A stretch of 10,807 nucleotides of DNA, taken from Flavobacteriaceae bacterium. GTDB lineage: Bacteria; Bacteroidota; Bacteroidia; Flavobacteriales; Flavobacteriaceae. Positions 7,482 to 10,807 of this stretch are shown here, piece after piece. The DNA lies in assembly GCA_030828025.1 (NCBI GenBank), contig JAURDG010000030.1:1-10807 (forward strand). Direction: 5' to 3'. Within the stretch, counting starts at the first letter, position 1. Every line of letters starts with the position of its first letter. Position numbers and translations under genes: made by a program. Under the pieces are notes generated by a model. It had not been told where the DNA came from. It saw only the letters and a program-made list of their open reading frames with translations, and did no database searches.

Positions 7482-8125
7482 TAACCGTATTTTTTAAGTA
7501 CGCTTTTGCGTCCAATAGTTTTGGTAATGATATCTTGATCAATATCCCAACCACGCGCTGGGGAATATTCACGGCCGTACCATATGATTTGAAGATGTAG
7601 GTCGTTCCATTTTTCTTTTGGAAAAAGACGTTTTGCATCACGCTCCGTTTGAACTACATTTTTGCCATTGGAAAATCCCCAACGATACATCAATCGATGA
7701 ATATGGGTGTCCACAGGGAAGGCAGGCACACCAAAAGCCTGCGCCATGACCACGCTAGCCGTTTTGTGACCAACAGCGGGCATCGCTTCGAGGGCTTCAA
7801 AGCTTTTTGGGACTTGCCCTTGATGCTGCTCTAGTAGTATTTTTGAAAGCCCGAAAATACCCTTAGATTTCATCGGCGATAATCCTACTGGCTTGATGAT
7901 TTCACGAATTTCTGCAACACTCAATTTAACCATATCAGCCGGGTTGTCGGCTTTGGCAAATAATAAGGGCGTGATTTTATTGACACGCACATCCGTGCTT
8001 TGTGCAGATAATAAAACAGCTATAAGAAGGGTGTACGGATCTTTGTGGTCAAGCGGAATAGGAATCGTCGGATAAAGCTCATTTAAAGTGTGCATCACAA
8101 AAGAAACCTTTTGGGCTTTGTTCAT
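7478..8125 (-). CDS. nth: Endonuclease III-type DNA glycosylase/AP lyase lacking the [4Fe-4S] site
   Basis: This base-excision-repair enzyme of the HhH-GPD superfamily removes oxidised pyrimidines and cuts the abasic site. The 215-residue protein has LLSAQSTDVRVNK (38-50) and the helix-hairpin-helix LEAMPAVGHKTASVV (112-126) with the catalytic Lys121. It also has PVDTHIHRL (137-145) with the catalytic Asp139. Both active-site residues are therefore present. The C-terminal [4Fe-4S] ligands of E. coli Nth (C-x6-C-x2-C-x5-C) are replaced without any gap: the aligned positions read Ser188, Ile195, Asp198 and Ile204. The protein has no cysteine anywhere. It ends with a basic tail, GRKSVLKKYGY. The open frame continues cleanly through this region, so a frameshift is unlikely. 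ATG at 8125 begins 33 bases from the divergent bcp gene. Confidence in the family is high; activity is expected but unproven. Confidence 0.94.
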   Translation of the reverse strand: MNKAQKVSFVMHTLNELYPTIPIPLDHKDPYTLLIAVLLSAQSTDVRVNKITPLLFAKADNPADMVKLSVAEIREIIKPVGLSPMKSKGIFGLSKILLEQHQGQVPKSFEALEAMPAVGHKTASVVMAQAFGVPAFPVDTHIHRLMYRWGFSNGKNVVQTERDAKRLFPKEKWNDLHLQIIWYGREYSPARGWDIDQDIITKTIGRKSVLKKYGY

Positions 8126-8145
8126 TATTTGTATTTTTATCTTTT
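8117..8145 (+). promoter_or_regulatory. Candidate promoter for bcp
   Basis: TTTG (8117-8120) is followed after 17 bases by TATCTTTT (8138-8145). The latter matches the Bacteroidota -7 consensus TAnnTTTG at all fixed positions except the last. Transcription would begin around 8149, giving a leader of about 10 bases to the bcp ATG. The -33 part lies within the start of the divergent nth gene. This is a tentative reading, since the 33-base gap is almost pure A/T. Confidence 0.35.
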
Positions 8146-8158
8146 AAAAATATAAAAA

Positions 8159-8608
8159 ATGCTACAAGAAGGAAATAAAATGCCCTCATTTTCGGGACTT
8201 AATCATCTGGGAGAACCGGTCAGCGATAAAGATTACAACGGAAAAAAGTTAATCATTTTCTTTTATCCTCGTGCCAACACACCTGGCTGTACCGCAGAGG
8301 CGTGCAACCTGAGCGATCATTATGCGGAACTTCAAGCAGCGGGATATGAATTGCTAGGTGTTAGCGCAGACACTGTAAACAAACAAGCTAGTTTTGCTAA
8401 CAAATTTTCGTTTCCATTTCCTTTATTGGCAGACGAAGACCTTGTTGCCATAAAGGCATTTGGGGTTTGGGGACCTAAAAAGTTTATGGGGAAAGAATAC
8501 GAAGGAATTCTGAGAACTACGTTTGTTATTGATGAAACAGGAACCATCGTCCGAGTTATCGACAAAGTAAATACCAAAGAGCACGCAGCACAAATACTTG
8601 AGGGATAG
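8159..8608 (+). CDS. bcp: Thioredoxin-dependent thiol peroxidase (peroxiredoxin, BCP/PrxQ type)
   Basis: This 149-residue cytoplasmic enzyme reduces hydrogen peroxide and organic hydroperoxides and is recycled by thioredoxin. The AhpC/TSA thioredoxin-like fold starts with KMPSFSGL. The active site NTPGCTAEAC (40-49) holds the peroxidatic Cys44 in TPGCT and the resolving Cys49 five residues later, the pattern of two-Cys PrxQ/BCP. FPFPLLAD (about 79-86) and FGVWGPKKFMGKEYEGI (about 97-113) are family hallmarks, and RTTFVID follows. Length is normal. ATG at 8159 is chosen; ATG at 8180 would cut the first strand. The gene is divergent from nth and stops 4 bases before the end of the next, convergent gene. 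Its place beside nth, near uvrA, suggests an oxidative-damage neighbourhood; no OxyR- or PerR-like site was recognised. Confidence 0.96.
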   Translation: MLQEGNKMPSFSGLNHLGEPVSDKDYNGKKLIIFFYPRANTPGCTAEACNLSDHYAELQAAGYELLGVSADTVNKQASFANKFSFPFPLLADEDLVAIKAFGVWGPKKFMGKEYEGILRTTFVIDETGTIVRVIDKVNTKEHAAQILEG

Positions 8609-8612
8609 GCAT

Positions 8613-10046
8613 TTAACCTTTGTAACCGAATAGTTTTTGGTTTTTGATTAGCTTAGAAACACCTTCGGGCAACTTATCTTCCCAGCCTTTTTGTCCAGAC
8701 TCAATCTGGGCTAATATATCTCTGGAAAATATCTTCATATCTTCGGTGTTGTAATCGAGTATATCAATTACTTTTCCATTGTATTTAAAGAAGTTGTAAA
8801 GCTCTTTCATGCGCGCTTGTACACGCAAATTATTGCTGTCCGTAATTTTGTCTGTTTTCGGGTCAATAATGGGATACAAATAGACCTTTAGGTTTTTAAA
8901 GAATAACTTTCCAAAGGCTTCGAGAATACCGCCACTCAAGTGACGATAGTATTTCTCATTAAATATTTCAATGAGGTTATTTACACCCATAACCAAGCGA
9001 ATTTTTTTCTTGGTATATTCTGAAAAATATTCCGCTAGCCTATAATACTCTTTAAAGTTGGAAATCATTACAGTTTGTCCAAGCGAACACAGCAATCGAG
9101 CCCGATCCATAAAGTCTTGTTCGTCTATTTCCCCCGTTGTCATAAGGTTAGAAAGCGTAATTTCAAACAGCACAAGCGTATTGTCTGGATCCGAATCGGA
9201 TTCACGTTCGTAAATATCTAAGGACTTTCGATACATATCCACATTTACTTTAGTGACCGGCCTAAAACTACCACGCAAGGCGATGATGTTCTTTTTGTAT
9301 AATTCACGCGCAGGCAATAGATTGTTGCCGTCTGGGCCGAACATTACGGCATCAGTCATACCGAGACGAACCAGTTCTAAACTTAAAAGTCGGTTATCGA
9401 CATTCGAAAATAATGGCCCCGAAAAATTGATGGTGTCGATTTCTATGGCATCACGGTCAATGTGGTCAAAAAGGTATTGTAGGAGTTTTTTTGGGCGGTC
9501 GTGCTGATAAAAGGCTCCATAAATTAAGTTGACACCCATAACGCCAAGTGACAACTGCTGAGACTTGGCATCGTTTTCACGAAAACGCACGTGTGTCGTA
9601 ATCATCGAATAGGGGTCATTGGGATGCGTTTGAAACTTAATACCCATCCAACCATGGCCCTTAAAACGCTTGGCAAAGTCTATGGTAGTCACCGTATTGG
9701 CGTAGGTAAAAAACAGTCTTTCATTATTCTTTTTTCGATCAATCCGCTTCTCTAAAAGCCCCATTTCCCAATCCAACATTTTAAGCAATCTGGACTGTGA
9801 AACATAACGACTATCCGCTTCTTTGCCGTAAATGGCATCACTAAAGTCTTTGTCGTAGGCACTCATGGTTTTGGCAATCGTTCCTGATGCACCACCACAG
9901 CGAAAAAAATGCCTTGCTACTTCTTGACCAGCGCCAATTTCGGCAAAAGTCCCATAAATGTTTGTGTTTAGGTTAATTCGAAGTGCCTTCGCCTCAAGAG
10001 ATGGCGTATTTTCGAAAGGTTGATCACCGGTAAGTTGAATGGGCAT
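8613..10046 (-). CDS. Conserved Bacteroidota cytoplasmic protein of unknown function (about 480 aa)
   Basis: The frame can be extended to a TTG at 10088, but that stretch overlaps a good promoter, so ATG at 10046 (477 residues) is preferred. Notable segments are GTFAEIGAGQEVARHFF (32-48), GGASGTIAKTMSAYD (51-65), LRGSFRPVTKVNVDMY (257-272), GEIDEQDFMDRARLL (305-319) and ISNFKEYYRLAEYFSEY (328-344). There is no signal peptide or membrane helix. I recognise it as a strongly conserved Bacteroidota family. From memory, close relatives carry automatic labels such as nicotinate-nucleotide adenylyltransferase or TonB-dependent receptor. Neither fits: no (H/T)xGH nucleotidyltransferase motif, no beta-barrel and no TonB box are visible. 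The Gly-rich N-terminal segments could bind a phosphate-containing ligand, but this is speculation. It is divergent from the metallo-hydrolase gene with a 68-base gap, and convergent with bcp with a 4-base gap. It is a real gene without a credible function. Confidence 0.88.
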   Translation of the reverse strand: MPIQLTGDQPFENTPSLEAKALRINLNTNIYGTFAEIGAGQEVARHFFRCGGASGTIAKTMSAYDKDFSDAIYGKEADSRYVSQSRLLKMLDWEMGLLEKRIDRKKNNERLFFTYANTVTTIDFAKRFKGHGWMGIKFQTHPNDPYSMITTHVRFRENDAKSQQLSLGVMGVNLIYGAFYQHDRPKKLLQYLFDHIDRDAIEIDTINFSGPLFSNVDNRLLSLELVRLGMTDAVMFGPDGNNLLPARELYKKNIIALRGSFRPVTKVNVDMYRKSLDIYERESDSDPDNTLVLFEITLSNLMTTGEIDEQDFMDRARLLCSLGQTVMISNFKEYYRLAEYFSEYTKKKIRLVMGVNNLIEIFNEKYYRHLSGGILEAFGKLFFKNLKVYLYPIIDPKTDKITDSNNLRVQARMKELYNFFKYNGKVIDILDYNTEDMKIFSRDILAQIESGQKGWEDKLPEGVSKLIKNQKLFGYKG

Positions 10047-10060
10047 GACTGATTTTTTTT

Positions 10061-10088
10061 CAAAATTATAAAACTTATACACAATCAA
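10061..10088 (-). promoter_or_regulatory. Promoter of the 477-aa unknown gene (TTG-N17-TAATTTTG)
   Basis: Read on the minus strand, TTG (10088-10086) is followed after 17 bases by TAATTTTG (10068-10061), a perfect TAnnTTTG. Transcription would start near 10057, about 11 bases before the ATG at 10046. The element occupies the extra codons of the longer TTG-initiated frame, which is the main reason for rejecting that start. Confidence 0.6.
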
Positions 10089-10102
10089 GGATATGAATCC
10101 AC

Positions 10103-10110
10103 TAATTTTG
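10103..10110 (+). promoter_or_regulatory. -7 box of the metallo-hydrolase gene
   Basis: TAATTTTG matches TAnnTTTG exactly and is the inverted copy of the box used on the other strand at 10061-10068. The expected transcription start is around 10114-10117, so the mRNA would have almost no leader. No TTG -33 element is visible at the usual distance; the region holds the opposing promoter instead. Confidence 0.5.
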
Positions 10111-10114
10111 TCCT

Positions 10115-10807
10115 GTGGGCATTAAAATAAATTTTTTGGGAACAGGAACTTCACAGGGCATACCAATTATCGGGAGTCAACATCCTGTCTGCCTTAGCAA
10201 AGACCCTAAAGACAAGCGTCTTCGATCATCTGCATGGATTCAATGGGATGATGCCTCATTTGTAGTGGATTGTGGTCCCGACTTCCGTCAGCAGATGCTA
10301 CGTAGTGGTTGCCCCAATATTGATGCATTGCTTTTTACACATGAGCACGCCGACCACACAGCTGGACTTGATGATATTCGACCCTATGTTTTTCGTCAAG
10401 GCGCATTACCTATTTATGGACTTGAACGTGTGATAGCTAATCTATCAAAACGCTTTGATTATATTTTTATTGATGAAAATAAATATCCTGGTGCTCCTTC
10501 AGTCATGCCGCAAAGCATCAACCCAAACAGCACTTTTCAAGTTGCAGGAAAAGAAATTATTCCCATTTGCGTACACCATTATGGTTTGGACGTATTGGGA
10601 TATCGCTTTGGGAATCTAGCGTACATCACTGATATGTTTTCTATTGAAGAAACCGAAAAGAATAAATTGGCAGGTATCGATCTATTGGTCATCAACGCAT
10701 TGCGCATAAAACCACATCCAGCACATTTACATTTGGATGCAGCTATTGATTTTGCCCAGCAAATTGGTGCAAAGCAAACATATTTTACCCATATAAGTCA
10801 CAAGCTA
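10115..10807 (+). CDS. PhnP-like metallo-beta-lactamase-fold hydrolase (3' end outside window, non-ATG start)
   Basis: The family is metal-dependent hydrolases, probably phosphodiesterases of the PhnP/cyclic-nucleotide type, acting in the cytoplasm. 231 codons are visible, counted from GTG at 10115, against about 250 in full-length relatives. The opening strand KINFLGTGTSQGIPII (4-19) is the usual N-terminus. The metal motif THEHADH lies at 75-81 and is followed by TAGLDDIRPY, the PhnP-type signature. Further ligands appear to be His154 or His155, Asp173 in YITDM and His226 in FTHISHKL at the window edge. Cys26 lies in the loop before the second strand. No in-frame ATG exists before residue 61. 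Relatives start 'MKITFLG', which would place the start at ATT 10121; GTG 10115 two codons earlier is the conventional choice. An in-frame stop lies at 10103-10105. The gene is divergent from the unknown 477-aa gene. The specific substrate is unknown. Confidence 0.9.
   Translation, partial: MGIKINFLGTGTSQGIPIIGSQHPVCLSKDPKDKRLRSSAWIQWDDASFVVDCGPDFRQQMLRSGCPNIDALLFTHEHADHTAGLDDIRPYVFRQGALPIYGLERVIANLSKRFDYIFIDENKYPGAPSVMPQSINPNSTFQVAGKEIIPICVHHYGLDVLGYRFGNLAYITDMFSIEETEKNKLAGIDLLVINALRIKPHPAHLHLDAAIDFAQQIGAKQTYFTHISHKL

Noticed and set aside
7478..7570. Possible frameshift explaining the missing cysteines of endonuclease III
   Set aside because: The overlapping frame on the same strand carries no cysteine pattern here, and the actual frame aligns without gaps to the end of the family domain.
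8613..10046. Naming this gene nicotinate-nucleotide adenylyltransferase or TonB-dependent receptor
   Set aside because: No (H/T)xGH motif, signal peptide, plug or barrel strands can be seen; such labels appear to be propagated errors.
10047..10088. Longer TTG-initiated N-terminus of the 477-aa protein
   Set aside because: The 14 extra codons coincide with a good TTG-N17-TAATTTTG promoter, and the ATG at 10046 sits at a natural distance from it.
10093..10125. Ten-codon ATG frame before the metallo-hydrolase, as a leader peptide
   Set aside because: It lies across the predicted -7 box and begins upstream of the expected transcription start.
1..10807. CRISPR array, insertion sequence, phage or defence system
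   Set aside because: No direct repeats, transposase, integrase, terminal inverted repeats or defence-type domains were found; every large frame is a housekeeping or surface-glycan gene.

Overview
The window looks like a compact stretch of a Bacteroidota chromosome, most likely an AT-rich member of the Flavobacteriales. The evidence is the Bacteroidota-type UvrA, a sigma-70 factor with the NTSLGRMRY-type region 4 ending, a 477-residue protein that I recall only from Bacteroidota and relatives, and several matches to the Bacteroidota promoter -7 box TAnnTTTG. I see no mobile element, CRISPR array, tRNA or rRNA. The base composition does not suggest foreign DNA.

Region 1 (1-3811, plus strand) is the end of a surface-glycan operon. 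It holds the C-terminal part of a YfhO-family membrane protein, a GT-B glycosyltransferase that appears to start at TTG and overlaps the previous stop, and a 14-helix Wzx/MATE-like polysaccharide flippase overlapping by ATGA. The three genes are probably translationally coupled and act at the inner membrane.

Region 2 (3801-8608) is rich in genome maintenance and stress functions. It holds uvrA (minus), a divergent sigma-70/ECF-like factor (plus), an unlisted 46-codon ORF just behind the sigma gene, nth (minus) and the peroxiredoxin gene bcp (plus). The endonuclease III has no cysteines at all, so it cannot hold the usual [4Fe-4S] cluster. The small ORF has its start codon inside a perfect 8-bp inverted repeat.

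Region 3 (8613-10807) is a divergent pair: a conserved cytoplasmic protein of unknown function (minus) and a PhnP-like metallo-beta-lactamase-fold hydrolase (plus) that runs off the window. Their promoters appear to lie back to back, with identical -7 boxes in inverted orientation, and both transcripts would have very short leaders. The hydrolase has no ATG start.

Convergent gene ends overlap or nearly touch at all three junctions, with no intrinsic terminators visible. Nothing here amounts to a clearly new multi-gene system. The best leads are the sigma-linked micro-ORF, the cluster-less endonuclease III and the uncharacterised 477-residue family.
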